From: Mercurialis annua
Lineage: Eukaryota > Streptophyta > Magnoliopsida > Malpighiales > Euphorbiaceae
Direction: 5' to 3'
Assembly: GCF_937616625.2 (NCBI RefSeq)
Contig: NC_065571.1
Span: forward strand, 7,442,501-7,506,500
Length of the DNA stretch: 64,000 bases
The position numbers and the translations under genes were made by a program. How positions within the stretch are numbered: the stretch's first letter is position 1; every line of letters starts with the position of its first letter. Under the pieces are notes generated by a model. It was not told the origin of the DNA. It saw only the letters and a list, made by a program, of their open reading frames with translations, and did not search any database. Below, one piece after another: positions 1-12,311 of the stretch.

Positions 1-410
1 TTATAATTATTAAAAAAATTATTTTTAAATATTTATTTTAAAAAATATACTTAAAATAATAATAAAAAAAACTTTTTTAATATTTTTTTAAAATAATTTT
101 TTTTATTTTTTTTTAAATAATTTTTATTTTTTTAAAAAATAATTTTTAATTTTTTTTAAAAAATATTTTTTTATTTTTTTTAAAATATTTTTTTATTTTT
201 TTTATTTTTTCGAAATTAATTTTTTAATTTTTTCGAAAATATTTTTTTAATTTTTTTAAAATATTTTTTTTATTTTTCTAAAAATATTTTTTTAATTATT
301 TTTTTTAATTTTTTTTAAAATAATTTTATTTTTTATATAAAAAAATATTTAAAAAAAATAAAAAAAAAAGTATTTTTAAGAAATAATAAATAATTTTTTA
401 TTAAACTTTA
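1..410. repeat. AT-only low-complexity tract
   Basis: Almost entirely A and T, made of alternating short A-runs and T-runs with motifs such as TTTTTTTAAAATA. There is no coding potential. It may be decayed simple repeat or a matrix-attachment-like tract; the sequence does not decide. Confidence 0.8.
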
Positions 411-663
411 TCCATTCCCATTCCTACACTAATTTTGAACCAAACAAAAAATAAAAACAATCATTCCCATTCTAATTCCTTCTCATTCTGATTCTCATTC
501 CCAACCTTAAACTAAACGGCCCCTAAGATTAAACTAATGTGTAGTTCAATTTATTGTCTTTCTTGTTCAATCAAATCAAAATGACTGATATTTAATTAAT
601 AAATAAAATAAAAATACCTTATATGTTTTAAATATTTTGTAAGAAAATGATAGATTGTAGGAT

Positions 664-880
664 AAATTCTTAGGTAGATTCGGTCTACCACGTCATCCGT
701 AGACCAAACCTATCACATTATGACACATCATTAAAATGATGGCAATCTTGTAATATTACTATTCAAAGGTGTAAATAAGTAAAAAACAAATTTATAAGAT
801 TGCCATCATTTTAATGACGTGTCATAATGTGATAGGTTAGTCTACGGATGACGTGGTAGACCGAGTCTACATAAGAATTT
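664..880. mobile_element. Foldback MITE, about 217 bp
   Basis: The left arm starting AAATTCTTAGGTAGATTCGG is matched in inverted orientation by the right arm ending GGTAGACCGAGTCTAC..AAGAATTT. The arms are roughly 95 bp each, highly similar, and flank a short AT-rich loop around 755-785. Both arms contain the sequence TGATAGGTT and the TGACGTGG-type block. No ORF is present. The size and near-perfect hairpin indicate a non-autonomous DNA element; no target duplication was resolved, so the superfamily is left open. Confidence 0.75.
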
Positions 881-1390
881 CTCTAGATTGTAGATGCTAG
901 AAATTCTAAAATAAGAAGATTATTAACATTGTACAAGACGTAAATTGCTCAACTTATTGCCTTTCTTATTTTAAAACCATTAATAAATTTACCATTTTTA
1001 CTATTATATATCTGATATGTTTTGTAATTATAAATAAATTATGGTTTTAAAAAGGAAAAATTTCTTAAAGTAGCTAATAAGTTGTAATTAAAAGTTACCA
1101 TATAATTTAAAATGTTATAATGATAGAGTTCACGACATAAAAATATTATAAACATACTATTAATTGTTATCTTTCTTAATGTTTTAAAAACCGCAACGAT
1201 GGCGGAATAGATGTGATCACCGGTACACAGTTCAACATCAGTTTAAATGCCGATTGAACTGGTTCAATAAACAATAATATAAAAACAATTAAACACGACA
1301 ATTCGATCGTCCAACAATCATATATTTAATCAAATTAATTTTCATTCAAATATATCAAACAACCAAACTCTATATAAACAAAACCAAATA
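881..1390. other. Intergenic, no gene seen
   Basis: AT-rich sequence with no convincing ORF. Around 1186-1290 there is a degraded piece resembling the hAT-type MITE at 3903 (GTTTTAAAAACCG followed by GGTTCAA-type motifs). Confidence 0.5.
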
Positions 1391-1492
1391 ACCAATGAGC
1401 TAGAGCTCAGATGGTATAAGCGTTGAGCAGCAAACTACTAGGTCGTGGGTTCGATTCCTCCCACAAGTGCTCCCCCTCCTCAAATTATAAAA
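1391..1492 (+). mobile_element. tRNA-derived SINE copy
   Basis: It contains a pol III A-box-like block (TAGAGCTCAGATGGTATAAG) and a B-box-like block (GGGTTCGATTCC) about 45 bp apart, then a pyrimidine-rich stretch and an A-run at about 1488-1497. The arms do not fold as an intact tRNA and related copies occur elsewhere in the window (35385, 41390, 41812, 42466, 47300, 60088). A SINE is therefore favoured over a working tRNA gene. Confidence 0.7.
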
Positions 1493-3902
1493 AAAAACCG
1501 AATAGATATGGAACCCGCCGCTTTCCATCCACCTTCACCTTGACGTAGACCAATTGTTTTTTCTAAATATTAGCGGTACCTAAGGACACGTCTAATGCTA
1601 ATCACTAAAAAAAAACTACTAATAACTAATTTGGTGAACATTTATAAATTCACTTCAATAGAAGTCACCAACTAACCAATTCCAAAATCGAAAAATATTT
1701 TTTTACTTTTTATTATTTTAATTATTTTCTAATTATTTAAATTTCATAAAAGATTACCAATTATACCCACAATTGTTTTTGTATGCCTATTAGTCCAAAT
1801 TTTTTATACAATATTATTTATATTTTTAAAAAATAATCTATATTAAATCTCTTTTATTATAAAACCTTTTATTATTTAATTTATATTAAAATTAGTGAAA
1901 ATAAAAATTATATTAATTTATCCAAATCGACACAATAAAAGAGATAAAAATATCTAAAATAAACAATACACTAATTTATTTAAATTAACACAATATAAAA
2001 ACTAAAAATAACAAAACCATAAGTCAATCCTCATAATAACTACATTGCTTCCACAAATTCTCTATTAATTCCTTACAAAATTCAGTATGAGCATTTTTAT
2101 CTTTAATTTGTCGATTGTATAATATTGTAGTATGTTTTGTTTTTAGGTTATTATTTCGTAAAAGTATTTATATATTGTTTTTATATTATCGTCTCATAAA
2201 ATTATTTATGTGATATGTTTATGTTATCGTCACATAAAATTATTTATGCTATACTTTTATGTTATCATCTCGTAAAATTATTTATGTAATACTTTTAAAT
2301 TAATTTTAGTATTTTATTATGGAAGATAAATGATATAATATTCTTTAATATTATTGTATATAAAATTAATATATAATATTTGATGATTAAGTCTTTAAAA
2401 AAATGATAAATTAAGAGTATTAAATTATAATTTATTCAAATAATATAATAATCAAAAAGTGCAATGGAATGAGTGGAAATTGCTCACCATTTCTTATGAG
2501 ATGGTGGGAGAGTCACCAAAATCATTTCTGGTGACTTCATTGGAGAAGGGGGTCAACAAACATCATTTAGATGATTCTCATCTAAATGGTCTAACAATTT
2601 CTCAGCAAAAAGTGATGTACGTGTGTAGATAGGACGCGAGATAAATCACAAGGTCCCTTAAAGGCGGCACTGTTTCACTGTGGGGATTGTAACTTTCCAT
2701 AAATCTTCCATTTATCTCGGTGGCAACTATATCAATGCGCTATGTCTTCAAAAGAAGCTCCCACCATCTTCCTACCTCTGTAGAAAATGGGTCTTCTGCT
2801 CTAAAATTGGCGATGACGAGAAAGAAGATATTTACAGAGAAAAGGACAATTAAACGACACTGGCAATTTACAAGTTGAGGGCGGTACCGCCGGCTTACAA
2901 AATCTAGCGTGGATCTAAAATTGCATCCATATCTAATGGATCTAAAAGTGATCAAGGAAAATGATTTCTAGATTAGTCCTTTTGACTTCTAGTCATCTTT
3001 CGTTATTTTTCCTACAATTTTTTCTCATTAACTGGATAGCTCTATGGTTTAATCCGGTTTACCAGTTCAATCAGATTCTTCTGGTTTTATCAGGTCTAAT
3101 CCGGTTAAATCAGATTTTTGGTTTATAAGAGACTGTTGGACCAAAGGACTGGCAATTCTTTAGTTTAACCGATTCAACTAGTCGACCTTAGTTATACACT
3201 TAATTATTTTGATTAGTATTGTTAGATCATATATACCAAAAAAACTCCTTAATAGGATATTGGCATTGATTAATCGTCTTGCGCATCTTAAATTTATTAG
3301 TGGATTTGTCATTTTAATTAAGATAATTTGATCTGTTTTATAACTATAAATAAATCATGGTATAAAAAAGAAAAGTTTCTTAGAGTAACTAGTAACTTTA
3401 AAACTTATTTTACGTTTCATAACAAAAAATTACATGATTAAAAGTTTCTATATGTATTTAAAAAAATTAAATGATAAGATTAACAACATGTGAACATCAC
3501 GAATAGTCTAATTTGTTTCCTTTCTCATCCTCTAGATTCAAAATGAAATCGGTATTTAATTAAAATTATAACCTTATATGTTCAAGATATACTTGATTAA
3601 TAATATAGATCATATATAGGTGTTTGAAAATGTATAACAATTAACAAGCACGTAGCACATATTGCTAAAAATGCGTTACATTTTTCATCTTAAAATTATT
3701 AATAAAACTATCATGTCTATTGATGTAATCCGATGTGTTTTATAACTATAAATTTATCTTGAATATAAAAAAAGTTAAATTTCTAAGTAGATGTCAATTA
3801 TTTGTCTCAACAATCTTCCCTCAGTAATTGCTCCCATTGAAAATTGAACTCATAACTTTGAGTCTGATACTATTTTTAGGATCAAGTGCTTACTACTAGA
3901 CC
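1493..3902. other. Intergenic, no gene seen
   Basis: AT-rich DNA without a credible ORF. Around 2460-2620 there are small local palindromes (GGTGACT/AGTCACC; TCATTTAGATGA). Around 3040-3190 there is a CCGGTTTA/GGTTTAATC-rich stretch that looks like a decayed relative of the MITE at 3903. Confidence 0.5.
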
Positions 3903-4206
3903 CAGTGTTTTAAAAACCGGACCGGAACGGCCGGTCGGACCGGTTGTACCACGAACCGGCCAGTGGTCCGGTCTAAAAAGACAAAAAATCGAATTTTTTG
4001 GTTGGACGGGATTGGACTGGTATGAACCGGTAAAAACCGGGTGTTGAATCAGATTGAACCGGTAAAAAACCGGTGAACCATAATTTTTTTCAATTTTTTT
4101 AAATTTATTAAACCGGTTGAACCGGTCATTGAAACGGTTCAACCGGTTGAACCGGAAAACCTGTGGCCTCACCGGTTAGGCCACCGGTTCGGTTTTTAAA
4201 ACACTG
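3903..4206. mobile_element. hAT-type MITE, 304 bp, with 8-bp target duplication
   Basis: The terminal inverted repeats are CAGTGTTTTAAAAACCGG on the left and its complement at the right end (4189-4206). The flanks are identical 8-bp direct repeats, ACTAGACC, at 3895-3902 and 4207-4214. An 8-bp duplication and CAG-type termini are typical of hAT elements. The interior is rich in AACCGGTT motifs. A diverged relative lies at 54532-54823. Confidence 0.85.
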
Positions 4207-4214
4207 ACTAGACC

Positions 4215-5546
4215 ATAATTTATAGTTGTTAATAAGGATACAACTTATGAAACAACACAACTAGAGTTGAATAGCTACTAATTATAAATTATTATGGATT
4301 AAGAACAATTAGAGAAAATAAAGAAGGATAGAAAGAACAAAGAACAATTTAGATTGATATGTACACTTCTTCTATGTGAACTTTTGACAAGTTTGCTCAT
4401 AACTTTAACTTTTTTCACATCAAGAGTTTTTCAAAAGGTAAAACTCTAAACTAAACAACAACTAATGGATTTAATAAGGATAACTCAATACTAACAATCA
4501 ATAAAACAAAATTCACTCAAAGAAATGAAGTATGCTTTGAGGGTTTCAATGATTAAGTTGTTAACTCCATTATAATTAAAATAGTAAGATATTTATAAGC
4601 CTACAAAGCATTCGTTTTGTTCCTTTTTTGTGTAAGCAAATGAGGAGTAGTCAAACCTCCTTTAAAAAGTCACGTATGGTCCGCGCCCTCGAATAAGACC
4701 TTCGCGCTGCGAACTATCTATTTAGGTAAATTCTCAATTGTCACCTTCGTATACGGCATACAATAAAAGAGTGTGCAATAAATGCATGTTGTAATATCTT
4801 TATGTATATTTGGAAAGGCATAAGTTTGCGTCCTTAAGGCCAAGTACAACCCCACAAACTAACTATATGCTCGAAACAAATGAACCGGTAGCTATCGTAC
4901 CTGCAAATGAACTTCTCTTTACCTGCGATATGTGGAGGTTCAAAGATTCTTATCGATCATGATGCTTCACTTTAGGGTGCAAGTCCTTTGGTATTTGCAA
5001 CCTTCGTATTGTTCTTAACGGTCTTCAGTTTTCCCTCACGGGCCTTAGTTCAAAATCGCTAGGTCTTCGTGTCCTTGGAACAAATGTTTAGCCGCCAGAA
5101 CTAGCTGCAATAGTTAGATTTGAGAAAAGTTCGCAACCATAAGCATTTCATACACATTAATTTTCTTGTTTCTTAATAATTCAAATGTGCGGTCTTTTCA
5201 TAATATAAATTCAAAATTATCCATATTTAATTATATTTTAAAATAATATGACCATAATTATATGTTTCAAATATTTTGGTTAGTAATGTTAGATAATAGA
5301 TGCTCGAAACTCTAAAATGATAGAATTATATGCAATTTCATGACATAAACGGATCAACATAGCATGTAATTTAATGTGTCTTATAACTATAAATATATTG
5401 TGGGTGTAAAAAGGAATTTTTTTGAAAGTCACGAGTAAGCTTTTTTTTCTTCACATGTCGTGTCGAAATAGTACATGACTAGAACTTACTACATATAATA
5501 AAATTTAGAATGATAGGGTTCACGACATGCAAATATAGTCTTATGG
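4215..5546. other. Intergenic, no gene seen
   Basis: No credible ORF on either strand. Positions 4680-5110 are less AT-rich and contain scattered CTTCG/CCTTCG motifs, perhaps a decayed repeat, but no recognisable domain could be read. Confidence 0.45.
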
Positions 5547-5890
5547 CACTACTAAAAATACAGCATTTTAGCGACGGTTTTTTCCGTCGCTAAAATGCCG
5601 TTTTCCGTCGCTAAACCGTTTAGCGACGGATTTGCCGACGGATATAATCCGTTGGCATATGTGGCGTCGCTAAACGGTTTTATATTCCGTCGGCATATAT
5701 TCCGTCGCCATTTATCCGTCGCCAAATGGCGACGGATATATGGCGACAGATATATCCGTCCAACGCACCTTTTTAAAAACGGGTTACGTTTAGCGACGGA
5801 TTGCAATCCGTCGCTAACCCACAAAATCCGTCGGGAAATGGAAACTATTTGGGCAGAATATTTCCGTTTTCCGGCTTTTTAATTAAATAT
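5547..5890 (+). mobile_element. CACTA-like element end with GCGACGG subterminal repeats
   Basis: It begins CACTACTAAAAATACAGC, a CACTA-type terminus, and continues with many direct and inverted copies of TTAGCGACGGA / TCCGTCGCTAA up to about 5840. Dense subterminal repeats next to a CACTA end are characteristic of En/Spm-type elements. A matching right terminus was not found, so only one end is claimed. The two overlapping opposite-strand ORFs here are by-products of the palindromic repeats. Confidence 0.6.
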
Positions 5891-5947
5891 AAACCCTGTT
5901 TAATAACACACAAATTGTAAAAAAGATTAAAAAACACTGAAAATACG

Positions 5948-5950
<3 letters not shown>

Positions 5951-5995
<45 letters not shown>
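5951..5995. repeat. (TA)n microsatellite
   Basis: About 22 uninterrupted TA dinucleotides. It lies about 400 bp inside the CACTA-like end at 5547, mirroring the arrangement at 58558/59227. Confidence 0.9.
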
Positions 5996-5999
<4 letters not shown>

Positions 6000-6002
6000 T
6001 AT

Positions 6003-6797
6003 AACGTACGATACATCAGAACTGTATACAAAAACATCGCATGCGTTGTCTTTCTTGTCCTATCAATTCAAGATGAAATTGGTATTTTGTTATATATAAA
6101 ATAATATTATCTTAATTATATGTTTCAAATTTATTTGATTAATAGTGTGTTGTAAATGTTCGAAAACGCTAAAATAAAAGGAATATTAACATATACATAA
6201 TACAAATAGCTCAACTTTTTGCATTTATGATCTTAAAATTATTAATCGATTTATTTTGTTATTAATAAATCTAATGTATTTTACAATTATATATACATAG
6301 TACATATTAAAAATCAAAATTTCTAAGAGTATCTAGTAAGCTTAAACAAATTTTTCTTTAGTCCTGCTAAAATATTGAGCGACAAAAGATTACTAAATAG
6401 TTTCAATTTAAGTATGAGTCAACATGCAAACATCTTAAATACTCTAAGGGAGTAGGTTGTTATGAATAAATTAGGTTGTTATGAATAAATTGGGTTGTAT
6501 ACTTGTTTTTTTTTTCGCCAGAGTTATCTCCAATAGGGTGGTTTTCAAAATAAGATTGGTATTTGATTATACGTTTAATATTGGAGTAATGTTATGGTGA
6601 TATATATTTTATCATGAATATTAATAGTTATTAGGTTTTATCATTCGTCAGTTAATGATGAAGCATAAAAGATTCATAATTTGTATTTTCAATGACCAAA
6701 AGTGAAAGTTCGTATTAAATTTATGACATGCATTAAAGTTAATAATTTGTTTTACGATAAGATTTTTTAAGCTATGCTACTTTTTTTTTAGGATTAA
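6003..6797. other. Intergenic, no gene seen
   Basis: AT-rich, no ORF of note. There is a short direct duplication of TTAGGTTGTTATGAATAAAT around 6450-6490. Confidence 0.45.
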
Positions 6798-7094
6798 TGT
6801 TAAAAAAAATCACGAACTTTACATTTTTTCTCATTTTAATCATGAAATTTAAATTTTCTCATTTTCATACACGAACTACCACTTTTTCCCAAATTCATAC
6901 ACGGTGCTGAGGTGCACTCATTTATTGGTGTAAAATGACCTCCGCCTCAGCGAATTATACCAATGGAGCCGTGACACCTCAGCACCGTGAATGAATTTGA
7001 GAAAAAGTGATAGTTCGTGAATAAAATTGAGGAAATTTAAAGTGCATGATTAAAATGATAAAACATATAAAGTTCGTGAATTTTTATGACATTA
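6798..7094. mobile_element. Foldback MITE, about 297 bp
   Basis: The left arm (TCACGAACTTTA at about 6810) and right arm (TAAAGTTCGTGA at about 7070) are inverted copies. They continue inward through CATTTTAATCATG/CATGATTAAAATG and GAACTACCACTTTTTC/GAAAAAGTGATAGTTC to a centre with GGTGCTGAGGTG/CACCTCAGCACC. A related element lies at 42547-42965. No transposase is encoded. Confidence 0.75.
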
Positions 7095-7174
7095 TCTTTT
7101 TTTTTAATTTTGTCATTTGAATACAGCCACTTGTTTGATTTTGAAAACTTACTCTTGTTTGCTTGTCTGATTAG

Positions 7175-10100
7175 GCACCGGAACCAAAAGTCAAACTTGT
7201 GGGAGAAGGAAGTTCAGCAAGTGAGACACCCGGCTCATATGTCATTGATGCAACTCCGATATCTTATAGGATACCGGATGATCATGACAATACAAATCAA
7301 GTAAATATACTATCATTTCATAATCATTATGTCTGTAATATATATAAATAAAAAGATAAGTTACATATAAAATCATAATCTTTACACTAAATTTTAAAAA
7401 TAATATGTCTTTTAAGTGTGTCAATTACAGATAACATTTTTCATTTTTTCCAATTTCATTACGGGTACATTTTTCAGTGAAAATATTCTGACTTGAACAT
7501 CCGATGGGCATGCCACATGTCATTCCACTCCAGTAAAAATATCTCTAAAAATTACCGATGTTATTTTTGAAAGAAAATGAAAGGCTGTGTCAGTGATTAA
7601 CACGTTTTAAAGATCATATTATTTTTAAAATTTGATGCAAATGTCATAATTTTATATGTAATTAACCCTAAATAAAAATATGGTTAATTTTATTTATGGA
7701 TTTAATCAATATATATGGTCATATGTTTCTCCCACGTTTTATTTTTTTTATTTTTGAAAAAGCCATTTTGTATATTTGTTTACCATCGTTTTCATTTCCA
7801 TTTCCGCGCTACCTAACTTGACAATCATTGCATTAATAATATTCATGTTCTTTATTATGGTTTAATTATGAGCAACAGTCGCATGATCATGTTGTGGAGA
7901 ACGTTGGAATTCGAGAGCAGAAAAAGGAGCGTAATTGGCTACACAATTGGCATATTTGCCCCAGACAACGCCCCAACGGTAAAACTGATAAGGTATTAAT
8001 CATTTTGAAACAACTGAAGCTGACCTGTGTGGGTTCAGCCAATTTTATTGTAAATCAAATGGCAATTTAATTGGTTGAACTAGTAATCGTGATTGAATCA
8101 GTTAAACAAATTTTAACTATAAATCGGTGGCCATATTTATTTGGCCACTAATTAATTTGATTTTCAAAACACCGGTATTAATTTATTTCATTCTCCGATT
8201 GTTGATTATTGATAGCAAATGATGAAAAAAAATTGAAAATCATCATTTTTTTAAAAAAAATTGTGCAGTATTTTTACCATAAGGAAACCAATGTGATGTG
8301 TCGATCATTGGTGGAGGTCGATAAATACGAACTTCATGGGATTCGGCCAAGACAAATTAAAAGGAAAAGGCCAGAGCATGGGCATCCAAATCCACCTGTA
8401 AGTTCTTGTAAATTCTTTTTTAAGAATCATATATTATATTTACAATTAAAGTTATGCCTGGATACATAATAATAATAATAATTATAATAATAATAATAAA
8501 TTTCTGACAAGATATTTTGTTATCAAGTCCAAATAATGTTTTGTTCTTTTTTTAGTAAAAAATTAGAGTCAAAAAATCAAATTTGTGGCTGTCAAATAAT
8601 ATTAAATAGTATAAAATGAACAACTTTGAGTATAAAATTAAAAGTAAATAATTCAACAATGAATAAAAAAAACTAAAGCAAAAAAAATCTCAACACTTGA
8701 ATATCTTGCTCGAAAGTCGTTTTTTCTTGCTCTTCATAAATTTAGTTTTTTACTGGTATTTTAGAAATTTTTTTGAAAAGATTTATCAGAAATGTTGTCT
8801 GAATATTAAGTTTTTGTATTATAAGATAGAAACCTAATTAATTATTGAACCAATTAGGGATGGTGATTTATATTTGAACCAAATAAATATAAAAGGCCTA
8901 GTAATTCAAATATTTTTGTAAATGATCTTGTTAAATAATTTAATTTCAATAACTTTTACTAATTTAAAAGGTTAATAATAATTTTATTTCAATTTTATGT
9001 GTATTAGTGTTTTCAATAACGAATTAGTAAAACAAATGTTTTTCCAAATTTTCACTTTATTTTATAGTTCTACACATATAATATCTTTAGATAATTTTTA
9101 CTAAGTGTCCTTCGACTATCTTTAAACTGCCCTTAAACTAAATTCATACTGTACTTCAAATTTTATTTAATATTTTGGTTGTTCCTACTGCAAGTTCTTT
9201 AAACATTATTAATTTTTGTGTGTATCCCCTGTTTCGATAGTCCATTTGATAATATAGAAACAATTTGAAACCTATTAAACCAACAAACCTATTAGAATTA
9301 CTGTTAAATTTTATAATTGAACTAAAATTATCGAAATTAAAAAAGTTAAAAAGAATTTGGTTATATTTGAAATTATAGTATAGAAATTTATGATTGCAGG
9401 CAACAGATTCAGTTTCTTCTGAGGAAAATCAAACGGCTACTTGCAAAGCAAAAATACAAAAATATGTTGAAGATTTTTTAAGAGAAGCGCATCAAAATCA
9501 CCTCAACCAAAATTCAAATGCACCAACCGGTACGTATATATTTTCTTTTATTCTTCTGCTATTTCAACTTTCTTAATTTATATTTTAGTTTAGTACCATC
9601 AATCCATATTAAAATAGTATAAACATTTCATTTTTATTTAAACCATAAATACTTTTCAATTTAAAAAGGATTAAGTGATTTTTTAAAGAAATTGAACCAG
9701 ACGATATATCGTTTGGTCTAAAAAGATAAAAATAAAAATCAAATCATACATTGTTCATTCTAAATAAATAGTTGAACGACGTATTGTTTGACAAAAAAAA
9801 TCCACCCCATCTAAATAAATAGTCTATTTCCATTACTGTTTGGCACGCCGCCATACATAGATATACATCTTTAGAATGGGAAAAAAAACTTTTTTTATAT
9901 ATTTATTATTTTGATCATTATGTCAAATGTATCTCTAAAAAATAATTTGAAATAGAAATCCACCAATTTTACTAATTGAGAAAAATATATTCAGCTTTTA
10001 ATTTTAAATTTATTTCTTGACACGTAATTCTTCCTAAACTGAAATAAAAAAGTAACTGTATAAAATAGTTATTCATGAATTCAAAATTTTATATAAAAAT

Positions 10101-10594
10101 TTCAGTAATTTTAATAAGTTGGAATTTGATTATAATTGTCTCAATTCACAAAATTGACGGGCAAAATTATATTTTACCGTAAGATATATTGTCATTGATT
10201 TCTAAATCAACTTATTTTGATTCAAAAAATATAAAGTAATTTCGCTTCAAATGAAATAAATTTTGTGTACGACTTTTGACATAAACTGAAGTTATGGTAC
10301 CATGTTGAATTATATGATAAGAACTTGATACCACTCAGACTTTTAATCCTAATTACATATGAATATATGGACAAGGACAAAGATATTTTTTTTTAAGTCT
10401 TTATTGTTTTCTATTGCGACAATATATTTTTTTTATTTTCTTTTTAAGGTGAACCAATTGTTAAAAATGATGATAAAAAAATGGAGGATAAAGGAAAAAA
10501 CATTGCTAGCAGTGATAGCCAGAACGAGGACCAGTATCAGAAGGATGATCTGCTTATGGATATTCCCATCGACTTGGATTTTCCATATTTCTAA
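7175..10594 (+). CDS. 3' part of a spliced gene of unknown function (five exons)
   Basis: Not recognised. Five exons with GT-AG borders join in one constant reading phase: 7175-7300, 7873-7992, 8269-8397, 9400-9529 and 10449-10594, ending in TAA, about 217 residues. The product is hydrophilic. It contains NWLHNWHICPRQRPN in the second exon, a basic patch (RPRQIKRKRPEHGHP) in the third, a Lys/Glu-rich helix-like stretch in the fourth, and an acidic Asp/Gln-rich tail ending DIPIDLDFPYF. The basic patch followed by an acidic-hydrophobic tail would suit a nuclear or regulatory protein, but that is inference. The start was not found: a foldback MITE lies directly upstream of the first exon seen, so the 5' end may be further away, lost or displaced. 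A faint likeness to NAC-domain segments was judged too weak to name it. Exon borders are predicted by eye. Confidence 0.45.
8467..8501. repeat. (AAT)n microsatellite in an intron
   Basis: About ten ATA/AAT trinucleotide units with one interruption, lying between the third and fourth exons of the unrecognised gene. Confidence 0.85.
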
Positions 10595-10930
10595 TTATTA
10601 CAAAATTTTATTCTATAAATGTAATTATAATTAAATATGTTGATTTTCTTAGAAAATCAATCTCTAGAAACATGAGACTAATTTTCAAGGTTTATGCTAT
10701 TTCCTTAAACAAATGAGATTCTGAATCCATAGCCTATATTTATGATGATTTATATATTATCCTAATTTCTCTTTATAGTTTCATTATTTGTTTTGGTTTC
10801 TTCTTCTGCTACAGACCGTAAGTCGGTTAATTTTCAAGAACAGTGGCTCCAAAGAGAAAGATTGATATCTTAACTGATCCGGTTTTCTATGTAAAACCTA
10901 ACACATCAATGTCACTATTAGTGGCGAAAT
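10595..10930. other. 3' flank of the unrecognised gene
   Basis: AT-rich sequence after the stop codon. There is no other ORF. A poly(A) signal cannot be singled out among many AATAAA-like words. Confidence 0.4.
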
Positions 10931-10934
10931 TGTG

Positions 10935-11215
10935 GGGTTAAATATTTTTTCGGTTACCGAACTATCAACTTTTTAAATAACGGTTACGGAATTCTTAAAA
11001 GTTACAAAATGATTACCATATAAATTTTTATAAAATGGTTACCGAATTATAAAAAATTACAAAGCGATTATCAAATTATAATTTTTTTACAAAAATGTTA
11101 CTGGCTTGCTGATGTGGATCGACAAGGTAAAGATGTACAGTCAAGCATCAAGTCAATAATTATTTTGTAAAAGAATAGTACCGTTGTAACTATTTTGTGA
11201 AAAACCTCTCAAAAC
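10935..11215. repeat. GGTTACCGAA-type palindromic repeat
   Basis: Alternating copies of GGTTACCGAA, AAAAGTTACAAAATGATTA and related words. The same family, including inverted copies, occurs at 15500-15802 and 24823-24890, where the LTR element is inserted. It is probably an old non-coding DNA transposon; no clear termini were resolved. Confidence 0.5.
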
Positions 11216-11849
11216 CTAGTAAGTTTTCTTCTTTTTGTTCATTTGGGGGTGGTTTTTAGCCATTTTTGGCCAAAAATCACCTCACCAATCTCTCAAATTT
11301 AGTTTTTTCATAGTTTTTATCTTTAGTTTTTGAATAAGTTTCTTTCTTGGCCAATTTTGGTATAGATCTAGAAATTATTTTCTACCATAGTATTTTAATT
11401 GATATTAGATCTAATCTAATCGAAATTAAGAGTAGTTTTTTTCATCTTTGGAGATGAAATTGTTTTTTGCGGTGCAAACGACTTGGATCTCTGAAACAAT
11501 TATAGGCAGCATCTTACGACGGATTTCATCAAGTACAGGTATGTTTTGCGTCAATATCGATGATGTTTTTAATCTTCAAGAGAACATATGTATCACAGAA
11601 AATGTGATTAGTAGTGCATTCGAAGTTAGACTTCCTTAAAACGTTCAATAAATCTAGATTTTATTATTAGATCTAGTTTTAGTCTATAATTTTGGGTGAC
11701 CCTTGGTGGTTAGTTTAGCGCTAGTCGATGACTGTATTTTTACAGCTCTCATCATCTTTTCTAGAATAGTTGACTCAGTATGTTGAGAAACCGTTCATAT
11801 AATTTTCGTTATTATTAATGGAAATTTTAGCCTTTGTTAAAAAAAAAAA
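11216..11849 (+). mobile_element. Probable retroposon/LINE remnant with A-tail
   Basis: A non-repetitive stretch that ends CCTTTGTT followed by eleven A residues (11839-11849), a configuration typical of plant LINE 3' ends. A 63-codon ORF (11448-11639) has no recognisable domain. Assignment rests on the 3' tail only. Confidence 0.35.
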
Positions 11850-12144
11850 TCTATTTTGTGAAAAGGTACAAATTCAGTATATATTTTATTTTAAATGTTT
11901 CAATTCGTCTTTTTATCACCAACACTTTCAAATATGAAAGGCATATTTGAATCGTTTTCCACTCTAATTTAAACGTATTGCTGCAAATGAAACTGAAAAT
12001 AGACTAAATTTGACAATTTTAAAAGTCTGAGCTATAAATTAAACAAGTCAAACAAATGGGATATATTTTTTTTGGTCAATTTAATAATTGAGAAACAAAT
12101 TAGAAATTAATACATATCCTTAATACTCTAAATAGCTTGGGAAC

Positions 12145-12155
12145 ATTATATATAG
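12145..12155 (+). promoter_or_regulatory. Candidate TATA box
   Basis: ATTATATATAG lies about 157 bp upstream of the start codon of the small secreted protein gene, a plausible distance for a plant promoter with a leader of about 120 bases. Confidence 0.4.
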
Positions 12156-12311
12156 CAATTGAGATGAAGCTTAACAAATAACAAATCAACTGTTATTAGT
12201 TCATCCATGCATGCAGCCATTTATAGTTTAATTACAGAGAGATCTTCAACTAATTCTTGAAAACAAAACACTATAAATTAAAAGTTGATAATATGAATTT
12301 TATTAATTATC

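Noticed and set aside
1391..1492. A working tRNA gene
   Set aside because: The A and B boxes are present but the arms do not form a full cloverleaf, an A-run follows, and several decayed relatives exist in the window. A SINE explains this better.
3882..4172. 96-codon minus-strand ORF rich in Arg-Phe-Asn
   Set aside because: It is a translation of the AACCGGTT repeats of the hAT-type MITE, so not a gene.
5552..5882. Two overlapping opposite-strand ORFs of 90-95 codons
   Set aside because: They arise from the palindromic GCGACGG repeats of the CACTA-like end.
7175..8397. NAC-domain transcription factor
   Set aside because: WHICPRQR and VEVDKYEL faintly recall NAC subdomains, but they come in the wrong order and the diagnostic GFRFHPTDEE and GYWKATG motifs are absent.
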